A stretch of 64,000 nucleotides of DNA from Vibrio maritimus (GCA_000755425.1 BBMT01000013.1:1-64000), one strand, 5' to 3'; numbered from the stretch's first letter, positions 40,691 through 49,717 are shown. Made by a program: numbers and translations. Notes: generated by a model from the sequence alone, not told the origin.

Positions 40691-40855
40691 TTATGAGTAG
40701 CCGTTTGAAGAATAACCACTTCTCCAACGATCTTCCTCAGTAGAGACTGGCGGGCGAGGACGGCCATTTTCTTCTGACGAGCCACCGCCACCACCGCTGC
40801 TTCCTTCTTCTGCACCAGAGACAGTTAAAATTTGATTTTCATCTAGTTCAAACAT
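40691..40855 (-). CDS. Exported Gly/Ser-rich peptide precursor with double-glycine-type leader
   Basis: A 54-residue peptide. The first 15 residues, MFELDENQILTVSGA, have the EL...I..VSG pattern of double-glycine leaders, ending in GA as in the microcin E492 leader. The predicted 39-residue core starts EEGSSGGGGGSSEENGRP and ends RSGYSSNGYS, with serine as the last residue. It is acidic and glycine-rich with no hydrophobic stretch, so it is unlike pore-forming bacteriocins. A good ribosome site (AAAAGGAAA) precedes ATG 40855; the longer open frame to 40957 has none. The adaptor and C39 exporter genes follow directly. Confidence 0.75.
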   Translation of the reverse strand: MFELDENQILTVSGAEEGSSGGGGGSSEENGRPRPPVSTEEDRWRSGYSSNGYS

Positions 40856-40886
40856 AGTAATTTCCTTTTGTAATTGAACGCAGCAA

Positions 40887-40903
40887 ATGTGTGCTGCACA
40901 CAT
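40887..40903. repeat. Palindrome before the precursor gene
   Basis: ATGTGTGC-T-GCACACAT is a perfect 8-base inverted repeat in the 86-base gap between the glycosyltransferase stop and the precursor start. It could be an operator or a short RNA hairpin controlling the precursor. Confidence 0.45.
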
Positions 40904-40941
40904 TAGGCTAAACTCGCCTAAATTTCGTTCGAGACTCTGCT

Positions 40942-42128
40942 TCAACGCGTTAGCCACTTTTTCTCTCTACCGATCAACTCGTCAAAATAGCCAAGTATAT
41001 TGGGCACCCATGTAATGAATTTAAGCCAGTGGGTAAATAATGGCAGGGCTGCTATCTGTAGGGGAGACAAGCTATGTATGTTGCCGGTTTTACCGATGAA
41101 AATGGCGATGAATGCCGTTTCTATACATAGCGTAATCAGCATCAGATAGGCTGGCAGCCAGAGTTCAAAAGCAATAAATAAGGGCAAGGCAAGTAGCAGT
41201 GGTGGATATAAAAATTCAATAGCTGAGATAACAAACCACGGTAAAGAAGCGATCCCTATGAGTGGTGATACCTTCCACGTTTCCCAAAGTGCCTCCACTC
41301 GTCCGCGCGACCAACGTCTGCGCTGTTTGAATAGTGCTCGCTTACTTTCAGGCACTGGGTCGTTGCTTTTGCTTCTGCGGTATAACCGGTTTTATAGCGA
41401 TGAGCTAACGCTTTCCAGCACCAAGAAATATCCTCAACTAACCATTCACTCCAGCCCCCAATCTCTTTAACAACACTTGCTCGGTGGGCGACAAATGCGC
41501 CGGCCAACACTGGCACTAGACCCAATTGATCTTGAGATGTCCGAAGTGCACCGTGAACGCCTAAGTGTTCATAATATTGAGATTTGCAGAGAACATTGGT
41601 CTCATTGTTTTTGGGAACAACGTGACCACAAACAGCAGCATACCGCGGGTTACTCCACAGTTTATTGGCTAATGCCAAAATACCATTCGTCTCGATAAAG
41701 GTGTCACTATCAACGATGATATAGACTTCCCCCGTGGCCACCTCCTTTTCTAATGCATAGTCGAGAGCGGCTCCTTTTTTACCGGAGTTTTTGGGTTTAT
41801 TGAGTACTTGATATTGGTGCTTACGTGGCACTGACACCCACTGTTTAACATAGCCTGGTGTTGAGTTTGTTGAACCATCATTGATAATTACTACTTGCAA
41901 GGGGAGCGGGTAATCTTGTTCCTCAATTCTATTCAACGATTCTATAATAAGTTTGTTGCACTCGTTGTAAAATGGAACAAAAACAGTTACCGAAGGTAAG
42001 TTTGATAACTTATCATCTGGTTTGAAAAATAGAACGAATATCCCCATTAAAAAGGATGTGGAAATAAGTTCTAAAGCTAGTGGGATAGCAATTAGATAGC
42101 CAATATAGTCCATATTATAGTGTTCCAC
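40942..42128 (-). CDS. Membrane family-2 glycosyltransferase (frame broken)
   Basis: BcsA/PgaC/hyaluronan-synthase-like glycosyltransferase of family GT2 at the inner membrane. An N-terminal membrane segment (about residues 8-35) precedes the GT-A domain with VPFYNE, NDGS, the DxD-type VDSDT, an ED pair in WLVEDISWCWK and QRRRW, the QxxRW motif of processive enzymes. Several membrane helices form the C-terminus. As sequenced the frame breaks at about 41354; one added base gives ATTQVPESKRALFKQ. The repaired length is about 395 residues. The GTG start at 42128 directly follows the stop of the SelO-like gene; ATG 42113 is an alternative. Confidence 0.85.
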
Positions 42129-43505
42129 TTAAGTAATGTAATCATTAATTAATGATTCAACTTGCTCTCGAGAGCCACACTCTCCCTCTAGATAAGGGTG
42201 AGCAAATATTGAGAATCTCGAATATTTCTGTTGTCGATACTTAAAGATAGGCTCAGCCTGACCGAATCCAAGCTTATTTAGAATGAAGTTAACGTCACCT
42301 TTGAATTCTTGCTCTTTAAAGTCAGTTAGCCTCGAAACCTGGTGCTTATCTTTTCTTAGATGATCTTTAATTTTTTTTTCCTATAGTTTCAACGTCTGGC
42401 TGGTCATCAGGAATGTTGCATTGTTGTGCCGTATATATGTTCTCTGACCTTTCTAGTTCATGAAGAAATAACTCAATTAACTCTAGCCTCTTATCTCTAG
42501 GTAATCCGCTTTTACTATTTTTATTTAGGTAATAAAAATGGTTGTGCAACCAAGTGACAATTCCATGATGGTCATCCCATGTCGCCCCAAGTCCGGATGT
42601 AAGTATTACATTGGAAAAATCACCTACAGCCGAAATAGTGCCTAAATCTAAGAAGCGACCATCCATAGCTATATTAGAGCTTGTCAATGAACCATGTGGA
42701 ATACCTTTTATTCGACTAGCAGCTATCTGACGTGCAAATCTAGTAAGAAATACTTTACTGCTTTCAAACAAAGGGAGTTCAGTGTTCTTTTGCTCATTGA
42801 TATGGTTTTCTAAGGTTTGTATCGCATTAAAACTAACGGCGTGAGCAGCATTTCTTAACTCTGCATACTCTTGCTTTGGCCAGAAGTGAAGAGCCGGTTC
42901 GAAGTGAGCTGGCCTAGTGGCGACTTCTCTGACCATTAGCGCGCAGGGCTGTTGTGTTCTATTACCAAAGGTGTTTTCAATGTCGATATTGATTGGTGTT
43001 TTTATGACTGCAATAACCCTCAACGCACCATAGGGTAGTTCGTTGTGACATATCTCACTCCAGATTGCTTCACTGACGGCTTCGGAGAGCGGCAGTTTCC
43101 CAGTCGAGTGACCTTCATCAACGTTGATTGCAACTAGCGGGTTAGTGCCATTTCCCTTAACTTGAAACTGGCCGTTTAGCCACAGCGAGCACTTCCACCA
43201 TTACAAACTTGACCTGGACTTCCATAGCGATCTGCAAGAAACACTTTTCTATCATTCATGTCGAGCAGTGTTTCCGGAGCAAAATCCTCGGTAACGTAGG
43301 AGAAGTGTTCGAGTAAAAACTGTTCACCTAACTGATGGTCGATTCCTAGCTCAGAGAGCATAGCTTTATTAACCCAGTATATTTCAGTTTCTCTGAGTTT
43401 ATATGCAGGATACTCAACGAAGCTCGATTTGGGGAGTTCTTGACCGAAGAGCTTGGTATTGTTTTTTGTTGGTGTCTGGTAAGTTTTTAGTAAGGTAGCG
43501 GTCAT
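42129..43505 (-). CDS. SelO-like protein, candidate MchC/MceJ-type peptide-tailoring enzyme (frame broken)
   Basis: About 459 residues after repair. By eye it follows the SelO (YdiU) pseudokinase layout: YGSPGQVCNGGSARCG then GQFQVKGNGTNPLV (compare KGAGLTPYSR), KLPLSEAVSEAIWSEICH, CALMVREVATRPAHFEPALH (compare MRVAPSHLRFGHFE), HGSLTSSNIAMDG as catalytic-loop-like segment and FLDLGTISAVGDF as metal-binding-like segment. Together with the HlyC-like gene it resembles the MchC-MchD/MceJ-MceI pair of siderophore microcins. Repairs: one base at about 43179 and one A removed from the A9 run at 42371-42379, which extends the C-terminus to 42129. The ribosome site is GGTGAGA. Confidence 0.68.
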
Positions 43506-43509
43506 ATTC

Positions 43510-44006
43510 TCACCAGTGGTAGAGTTTAAATTCTTGTTCAGGGTTTCTGTAATAGATGTTTTTAACACCGTTTCTCTTCAGAATATTTTTAATTGATAGC
43601 AGTTCTTTGAGTTGTTTGTGTATTGGGTGTGGGAGTTGGATATCGATGATAATTAAGTTATCACCCTCAATCCACTGTGATGGGTGTGGAGCGAATTTGG
43701 GGCTTTTTAAATATGACTCAAGTGAGGAGTCATTTATCCAAGCCCACATAATATAACCACTTTCGTCAATATCAAATATTCCTTTGAGCAGTTTTATTTG
43801 CTCATGGTTGACTGCTTGTGACGCCCAAGTGCATATAGTTCCGACAGAAAGCTTTCGTCTTGATTCAAGCCTGGCTGTAATTGTGCACAATTTGCTAGTG
43901 TAGCCATTCTATTTTCATGGAATATCATTCTTGAAGTGGTCTCAAGAATTTCACTATTCCATTGGTGAATGTTAGGAATGCTATCATCCGCAATTAAATA
44001 TGTCAT
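43510..44006 (-). CDS. HlyC-like acyltransferase-family protein (frame broken)
   Basis: About 165 residues after repair. The C-terminal two thirds match the toxin-activating acyltransferase (HlyC) family: GRHQAVN aligns with the catalytic-His segment PLHRNW, GYIMWAWIND with the CSWANL strand, SQWIEGDNLIIIDIQLP with DWTSGDRKWFIDWIAP carrying the catalytic Asp. An extra N-terminal part of about 50 residues has no match I know. One base is missing at about 43817. MceI/MchD of microcin E492/H47 belong to the same fold and act in joining the peptide to its cofactor. It is the first gene of the cluster, 4 bases before the SelO-like gene. Confidence 0.7.
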
Positions 44007-44440
44007 CTTTCATTCATATGTCGGTTGTTTGAATAAATCTTTGCCTAGATAGATATGTCATTAAACCGAGTGTTAATAAATTCGCGACGAATATCATATC
44101 TATAATTTTCTAAGTTACATAATGATGTAAATAACAGAAAAGACACTTTGAATTGCGTCGCATCAATTATGAGTTAGCTACAACTACTTTAGAGTGTCTT
44201 TGTATTCTAATATTCTAATGGTTGCACGTTTAGAGCGGGTAAATAGGAATGTCTTATAATCCCTCTGAGAGGCTCGATTTGTAGAAGGTTGTTGCCTTAG
44301 TTAGGAACAGAATTGCTGGTGTAATGCGCTGAATATTTGGTCGTGTAAAAAACTCGCAAAAATGTTGGAATTAGAGCTTGAAAAACGCCGTAACCTTAGT
44401 TAGTGTGAACGTACCAACACAAAGGAACCCAGTAATAAGT
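44007..44440. other. Divergent promoter region of peptide cluster and his operon
   Basis: About 430 strongly AT-rich bases between the divergent HlyC-like gene and hisL. A TTATAAT box occurs near 44254. No gene was found; it should hold both promoters. Confidence 0.45.
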
Positions 44441-44491
44441 ATGCAAAACTTTGATATGAACATTCATCATCATTACCATCACCCAGCTTAG
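44441..44491 (+). CDS. hisL: Histidine operon leader peptide
   Basis: A 16-codon peptide MQNFDMNIHHHYHHPA with five histidine codons among six consecutive ones. AAAGGAA lies before the ATG. Stalling of the ribosome on these codons when charged tRNA-His is scarce controls the attenuator downstream. This is the classical hisL arrangement. Confidence 0.93.
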   Translation: MQNFDMNIHHHYHHPA

Positions 44492-44566
44492 TCTTTCGGG
44501 AGATGTCTGCATACCCGAGAGCTAGGTAAAACTCTCGGAGGTTCGATTTAAGATTTAAAGAATGAA

Positions 44567-44600
44567 ACCCTCGGGAGACCAAAGCTCCCGAGGGTTTTTT
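44567..44600 (+). terminator. Histidine operon attenuator
   Basis: Stem ACCCTCGGGAG / CTCCCGAGGGT followed by TTTTTT. Upstream segments (TTCGGGAG near 44495, CCCGAGAG near 44514 and ACTCTCGGAG near 44531) can pair in alternative ways with each other and with the stem, as needed for antitermination. Confidence 0.9.
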
Positions 44601-44644
44601 CGTTTTATATTTTCAAAATCAATAATTTGCACAGGGATACAGCA

Positions 44645-45541
44645 ATGCAAACACAACGCCTAAGAATTGCGATTCAGAAAAAGGGTCGCCTAAGTAAAGA
44701 GAGCCAAGACCTACTGAAAAAGTGTGGTGTTAAGTTCAACGTAATGGGTGAGCGTCTTGTTGTACACTCACTAAATATGCCAATCGACCTTCTGCTGGTT
44801 CGAGATGACGACATCCCTGGTCTGATTATGGATGGCGTAGTCGACCTTGGCTTTATCGGTGAGAATGAGTTAGAAGAAGTACGTCTTGACCGTAAAGCAC
44901 TAGGTGAAGCACATGAATTCAAAACGCTTCGTCGTCTAGATTTTGGTGGATGTCGTCTATCTATTGCGATCAACAAAGATGAGACCTATAACGGTCCTCA
45001 AGATCTTGCTGGTAAACGTATCGCTACGACCTACCCACAACTTCTTAAGGCGTACATGGATGAACAAGGCGTCGACTTTAGCGCTTGTATGCTAACCGGT
45101 TCTGTCGAGGTGGCACCGCGTGCAGGTCTTGCTGACGCAATTGCGGACTTAGTTTCAACAGGTGCGACACTTGAAGCGAATGGCCTAAAAGAAGCAGAAG
45201 TTATTTTCCGTTCGAAAGCGACACTTATTCAGCGTATGGGTGAGTTTGATGCTGACAAACTTGCACTCATCGACAAGCTTCTAACTCGCATGCAAGGTGT
45301 TCAGCAGGCTAAAGAGTCCAAATACATCATGCTTCACGCGCCGGTTGCGAAACTAGAGCAAATTAAATCATTGCTTCCTGGTGCAGAAGACCCAACAGTG
45401 CTGCCATTGTCTACAGACAAAGAGCGTGTAGCGGTTCATCTTGTGAGCACAGAGAACTTGTTCTGGGAAACCATGGAGCAGCTTAAAGAACTGGGTGCAA
45501 GCTCTATTCTTGTCCTTCCAATTGAGAAGATGATGGGGTAA
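44645..45541 (+). CDS. hisG: ATP phosphoribosyltransferase
   Basis: First step of histidine synthesis: ATP plus PRPP gives phosphoribosyl-ATP; feedback inhibited by histidine. It has 298 residues, long-form HisG with a C-terminal regulatory ACT-like domain. It opens MQTQRLRIAIQKKGRLS and has GLADAIADLVSTGATLEANGL, which lies in the PRPP-binding segment. ATG 44645 is chosen over the upstream ATG 44627 for its ribosome site (AGGGAT) and family N-terminus. It ends 3 bases before hisD. Confidence 0.96.
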   Translation: MQTQRLRIAIQKKGRLSKESQDLLKKCGVKFNVMGERLVVHSLNMPIDLLLVRDDDIPGLIMDGVVDLGFIGENELEEVRLDRKALGEAHEFKTLRRLDFGGCRLSIAINKDETYNGPQDLAGKRIATTYPQLLKAYMDEQGVDFSACMLTGSVEVAPRAGLADAIADLVSTGATLEANGLKEAEVIFRSKATLIQRMGEFDADKLALIDKLLTRMQGVQQAKESKYIMLHAPVAKLEQIKSLLPGAEDPTVLPLSTDKERVAVHLVSTENLFWETMEQLKELGASSILVLPIEKMMG

Positions 45542-45544
45542 TCG

Positions 45545-46843
45545 ATGAGAACGGTAGTTTGGCAACACTTGAGTCAACCTCAGCAAGAGTCCGTACTAGA
45601 GCGCCCGGCGATTACTGAAGGTGCAAACATTACGGCGGCCGTGACTGAGGTCATTAATCAAGTTCGTAGTGAAGGTGACAAAGCGCTGCTTGATCTTACT
45701 GAGAAGTTTGATCGCGTGCGTCCTGAGTCGATTCGTGTTTCTGCTGAAGAGATTGACGCGGCTTCCGGTCGCTTGTCTGAGAAGATGAAGCAAGCCCTTG
45801 AACAAGCGTATTCCAATATTGCTAAGTTTCACAAAGCGCAGCGTCCTGAAGCTCTACGTGTAGAAACACAGCCAGGAGTGGTTTGTGAACAGGTGACGCG
45901 ACCAATCAATAAAGTTGGCTTGTATATTCCGGGTGGCAGCGCACCACTTCCATCGACAGTATTAATGCTTGGTGTGCCAGCGCAGATTGCAGGATGTCGC
46001 AAAGTGGTACTTTGTTCTCCTCCGCCAATTGCTGATGAGATTCTGTACGTCGCTAAGCTGTGTAAAATCGATGAAGTTTATAACGTCGGTGGTGGCCAAG
46101 CTGTCGCTGCTATGGCATACGGGACAGAGACTGTCTCTAAAGTAGATAAGATCTTTGGCCCTGGTAACGCATACGTGACTGAAGCAAAGCGCCAAGTGAG
46201 TAACGACTTCCGTGGTGCGGCGATTGACATGCCGGCGGGTCCTTCTGAAGTTCTTGTTATTGCCGATGAAACCGCAGATCCAGATTTTGTAGCGTCGGAT
46301 TTATTGAGCCAAGCTGAACATGGACCAGATTCTCAAGTTGTACTTGTGACACCATCACCAATCATTGCCGATCAGGTAACAGAAGCGGTGAAACGACAAT
46401 TGAAACAGCTGTCTCGTGCTGATATTGCTGAAAAAGCTTTGGGCTCTAGCTTAATCATTATTGCAGAGTCGCTGACGCAATGCGTTTCGATTTCCAACTA
46501 CTACGGCCCTGAGCACTTGATTGTGCAGACTAAGAGCCCGCGCGAGCTTTTGCCTCTGCTGGATAATGCAGGTTCTATTTTCTTAGGTGACTGGTCACCT
46601 GAGTCTGCGGGCGATTACGCATCAGGTACTAACCACGTTTTGCCGACCTATGGTTACACCCGCACATACTCAAGCCTTGGTTTGGCGGACTTTTCAAAGC
46701 GCATGACGGTTCAAGAGTTAAGTGCTGATGGCTTACTAGGTTTGGCACCTACCGTTGTGACTATGGCGGAAGCTGAAGGCCTAGACGCCCACAAACGTGC
46801 TGTGACGATTCGTGTAGAGAAGCTCAACGCGCAAAAAGCGTAG
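45545..46843 (+). CDS. hisD: Histidinol dehydrogenase
   Basis: Last two steps of histidine synthesis, histidinol to histidine with two NAD and one Zn. It has 432 residues; typical segments are YIPGGSAPLPSTVLMLGVPA, GPGNAYVTEAKR, DMPAGPSEVLVIAD, the zinc-binding SQAEHGPDSQ and GPEHL, and NHVLPTYG. The frame is intact. It sits between hisG and hisC with short gaps. Confidence 0.96.
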   Translation: MRTVVWQHLSQPQQESVLERPAITEGANITAAVTEVINQVRSEGDKALLDLTEKFDRVRPESIRVSAEEIDAASGRLSEKMKQALEQAYSNIAKFHKAQRPEALRVETQPGVVCEQVTRPINKVGLYIPGGSAPLPSTVLMLGVPAQIAGCRKVVLCSPPPIADEILYVAKLCKIDEVYNVGGGQAVAAMAYGTETVSKVDKIFGPGNAYVTEAKRQVSNDFRGAAIDMPAGPSEVLVIADETADPDFVASDLLSQAEHGPDSQVVLVTPSPIIADQVTEAVKRQLKQLSRADIAEKALGSSLIIIAESLTQCVSISNYYGPEHLIVQTKSPRELLPLLDNAGSIFLGDWSPESAGDYASGTNHVLPTYGYTRTYSSLGLADFSKRMTVQELSADGLLGLAPTVVTMAEAEGLDAHKRAVTIRVEKLNAQKA

Positions 46844-46855
46844 ACTGGAGAGTGG

Positions 46856-47910
46856 ATGATGGAAAAATTAGCTCGTAAACAAGTTCAACAATTGACGCCT
46901 TATTTGTCTGCGCGTCGAATCGGCGGTAGTGGGGATATTTGGCTGAACGCCAACGAATCGCCGTTCAACAATGAGTACAAAACTGACTTTGCCCGTCTTA
47001 ATCGTTATAGCGAGTGCCAGCCAAAGCAGCTTATTGAAGCCTACGCCAATTATGCAGGTGTTAAGCCAGAACAAACGCTAACATCACGTGGTGCTGATGA
47101 AGGCATTGAACTGCTGATTCGCGCTTTCTGTGAGCCAGGCGAAGACAGTATTCTCTATTGTCCGCCGACCTATGGCATGTATGCTATCAGTGCAGAAACC
47201 ATTGGTGTAGAGCGCAAAACCGTGCCGCTAACGGCAGATTGGCAACTTAATCTACCAGAGATTGAAGCAACTTAGATGGCGTTAAATTGGTGTTCGTTTG
47301 TAGCCCAAATAACCCGACAGGCAATTTAGTTAACCGAGAAGACATCGTCTCTCTTCTTGAGATGACTAAAGACAAAGCCATCGTGGTCATGGACGAAGCA
47401 TATATCGACTTCTGTCCTGAAGCGTCAACGGTTGATCTTCTGGCTCAATACCCAAACCTCGCGATTTTGCGCACACTGTCAAAAGCATTTGCACTGGCGG
47501 GTCTTCGCTGCGGATTCACATTGGCGAATGAAGAGCTCATCAACGTGTTACTTAAAGTAATTGCACCTTACCCAGTGCCAATTCCTGTTGCCGAAATTGC
47601 GCAGCAAGCACTCTCTGAGCAAGGTCTAGCTCGCGCTAAGTTCCAAGTGTTGGATCTCAACGCCAATCGCGCGTACTTGCAGGCCGGTCTATCAACGATT
47701 TCAGGCGTGACGGTATTTGAGGGCTGGGGTAACTATTTGCTGGTCAAATTTGAAAATGGTGATGCGCTATTTAAAGCAGCATGGGACACCGGCATTATTT
47801 TGCGTAATTCACCCATCGAAAATTGTGTACGTATCAGTGTGGGAAATCGCGATGAGTGTGAAAAAACTTTGGCATTCATCCGCAACCAATTAGAACAAAG
47901 TGCCGCTTAA
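46856..47910 (+). CDS. hisC: Histidinol-phosphate aminotransferase (frame broken)
   Basis: PLP-dependent transamination of imidazole-acetol phosphate to histidinol phosphate. Segments are WLNANESPF, SRGADEGIELLIRAFC, PPTYGMY, SPNNPTGN, MDEAYIDF and the PLP-lysine motif TLSKAFALAGLRCG. As sequenced the frame stops at 47275. Adding one base at about 47269 (CC from C, or AAA from AA) gives IEANLDGVKLVFVCSPNN. The repaired length of about 351 residues is normal. Two adjacent ATG codons (46856, 46859) could start it. Confidence 0.94.
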
Positions 47911-47941
47911 GCACTGGTGCAATAGAAAAAGGATTTATAGA

Positions 47942-49015
47942 GTGAGCAACCAACAGAAAATTTTATTTATTGACCGCGACGGCACGTTAATTGTTGAGCC
48001 GCCAGTGGACTTTCAAGTTGACCGTCTAGACAAGTTGAAACTTGAGCCATACGTCATTCCAAGTCTGCTAGCACTGCAAGATGCAGGTTACCGCCTAGTG
48101 ATGGTGACCAACCAAGATGGACTTGGTACTGATAGCTACCCACAAGCTGACTTCGATGCCCCACATAACATGATGATGGAGATCTTTGAGTCTCAAGGCG
48201 TTAAGTTTGATGATGTGCTGATTTGCCCGCACTTCGACGAAGACAACTGCTCGTGCCGCAAGCCTAAGCTAGGACTGGTCAAAGAGTATCTACAAAGCGG
48301 CAAAGTGGACTTCAAAACCTCAGCAGTGATTGGCGATCGTCATACCGATCTTCAACTTGCGGAGAACATGGCGATTCGCGGTATTCAGTACAACCCTGAA
48401 ACCATGGGCTGGAAGCAGATCCTAAAAGATCTCACGGTAAAAGCTCGCACGGCGGAAGTAGTACGCACTACGAAAGAAACCGACATTAAAGTGTTCGTAA
48501 ACCTTGATGAAGCTGGCGGCAACGAAATTTCAACGGGTATGGGTTTCTTCGACCACATGCTGGATCAAATTGCCACACACGGCGGCTTCCAGATGAAGTG
48601 TCTTGTGAAAGGCGATCTGCACATTGATGATCACCACACTATTGAAGATACGGCACTGGCATTAGGCCAAGCGCTAAAAGAGGCACTTGGTGACAAGCGC
48701 GGTATTGGCCGTTTTGGTTTCAGCCTGCCAATGGACGAGTGTCTGGCGCAGTGTGGTTTGGATCTGTCTGGCCGCCCTTATCTTAAGTTTGATGCGGAAT
48801 TCTCTCGTGAGCAAGTGGGTGACCTGTCGACAGAAATGGTCGTACACTTCTTCCGCTCACTGACAGATACGCTAGCGTGTACGCTGCACCTGTCTTCTTC
48901 TGGCGACAATGATCACCACATCATTGAGAGTCTCTTTAAGGCGTTTGGCCGCACACTTCGTCAAGCGATTAAAGTGGAAGGCAATGAGCTACCAAGCAGT
49001 AAAGGAGTCTTGTAA
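47942..49015 (+). CDS. hisB: Bifunctional histidinol-phosphatase/imidazoleglycerol-phosphate dehydratase
   Basis: A 357-residue fusion enzyme. The N-terminal HAD phosphatase domain has FIDRDGTLI with the nucleophilic Asp and a zinc site (CPHFDEDNCSCRKPK). The C-terminal dehydratase domain has FFDHMLDQIATHGG, DDHHTIEDTALALGQAL and DNDHHIIESLFKAFGR with the metal-binding histidines. GTG 47942 with AAAAGGA upstream is the likely start; the ORF reaching further upstream would overlap hisC. Its stop overlaps the hisH ATG by 1 base. Confidence 0.95.
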   Translation: MSNQQKILFIDRDGTLIVEPPVDFQVDRLDKLKLEPYVIPSLLALQDAGYRLVMVTNQDGLGTDSYPQADFDAPHNMMMEIFESQGVKFDDVLICPHFDEDNCSCRKPKLGLVKEYLQSGKVDFKTSAVIGDRHTDLQLAENMAIRGIQYNPETMGWKQILKDLTVKARTAEVVRTTKETDIKVFVNLDEAGGNEISTGMGFFDHMLDQIATHGGFQMKCLVKGDLHIDDHHTIEDTALALGQALKEALGDKRGIGRFGFSLPMDECLAQCGLDLSGRPYLKFDAEFSREQVGDLSTEMVVHFFRSLTDTLACTLHLSSSGDNDHHIIESLFKAFGRTLRQAIKVEGNELPSSKGVL

Positions 49016-49632
49016 TGACCACCCAGAATGTTGTCATTATCGATACTGGCTGCGCTAACGTTTCTTCGGTTAAGTTTGCGATTGAGCGTCTGGGCTACCA
49101 AGTCGTTATCTCTAAAGAGCCAGAAGTGGTTTTAGCTGCAGATAAACTGTTTTTGCCAGGCGTTGGCACTGCTAGTGAAGCAATGAAAAACCTCGAAGAG
49201 CGGAACCTCATCGAGCTAGTAAAACAGGTTGAAAAGCCCGTGCTTGGGATCTGTCTTGGCATGCAGCTGCTCGGTAAGCTTTCTCAAGAGAAAGGCCAAA
49301 AGGCCGATGAGCTTGTAGAATGTCTAGGTCTATGTGAAGGTGAAGTAAGACGTCTAGAAACAGGTGACTTGCCACTGCCGCACATGGGCTGGAATACCGT
49401 GAAAGCGGCTCCGGGAAACCCACTTTTTGCCGGTATTGAAGAGGGCGAGTACTTCTACTTTGTACATAGCTTCGGTATGCCAGTGGGCGATTACACCATC
49501 GCGGAGTGTGATTACGGAAACCCGTTTAGCGCAGCGATTCAGAGCGGTAACTACTATGGCGTTCAGTTCCACCCAGAACGCTCTTCGAAAGCGGGTTCAA
49601 GGCTAATTCAGAACTTCTTAGAACTGGTATAA
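49015..49632 (+). CDS. hisH: Imidazole glycerol phosphate synthase, glutaminase subunit
   Basis: Class I glutamine amidotransferase that supplies ammonia to HisF. It has 205 residues. The catalytic triad is Cys in LGICLGMQLLG, His and Glu in VQFHPERS. VFLPGVGTASEAM-like residues (LFLPGVGTASEAM) form the oxyanion region. It is coupled to hisB, followed by an 85-base gap before hisA. Confidence 0.96.
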   Translation: MTTQNVVIIDTGCANVSSVKFAIERLGYQVVISKEPEVVLAADKLFLPGVGTASEAMKNLEERNLIELVKQVEKPVLGICLGMQLLGKLSQEKGQKADELVECLGLCEGEVRRLETGDLPLPHMGWNTVKAAPGNPLFAGIEEGEYFYFVHSFGMPVGDYTIAECDYGNPFSAAIQSGNYYGVQFHPERSSKAGSRLIQNFLELV

Positions 49633-49717
49633 CGCCGCTTTTGCCAAGCAAGTGCTTTGCACTAAATAGAACAGACATATGACGCCTCACAAGGTAGTGG
49701 GGCAAAAGGATTGAAAA

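Noticed and set aside
37216..44006. Ordinary class IIb siderophore microcin operon
   Set aside because: Exporter and tailoring-like genes fit, but there is no IroB- or IroD-like gene, no immunity gene and the peptide lacks the hydrophobic toxin domain.
44400..44582. 60-codon minus-strand frame across the his leader
   Set aside because: It overlaps hisL and the attenuator, whose function is clear, and has no similarity to a known protein.
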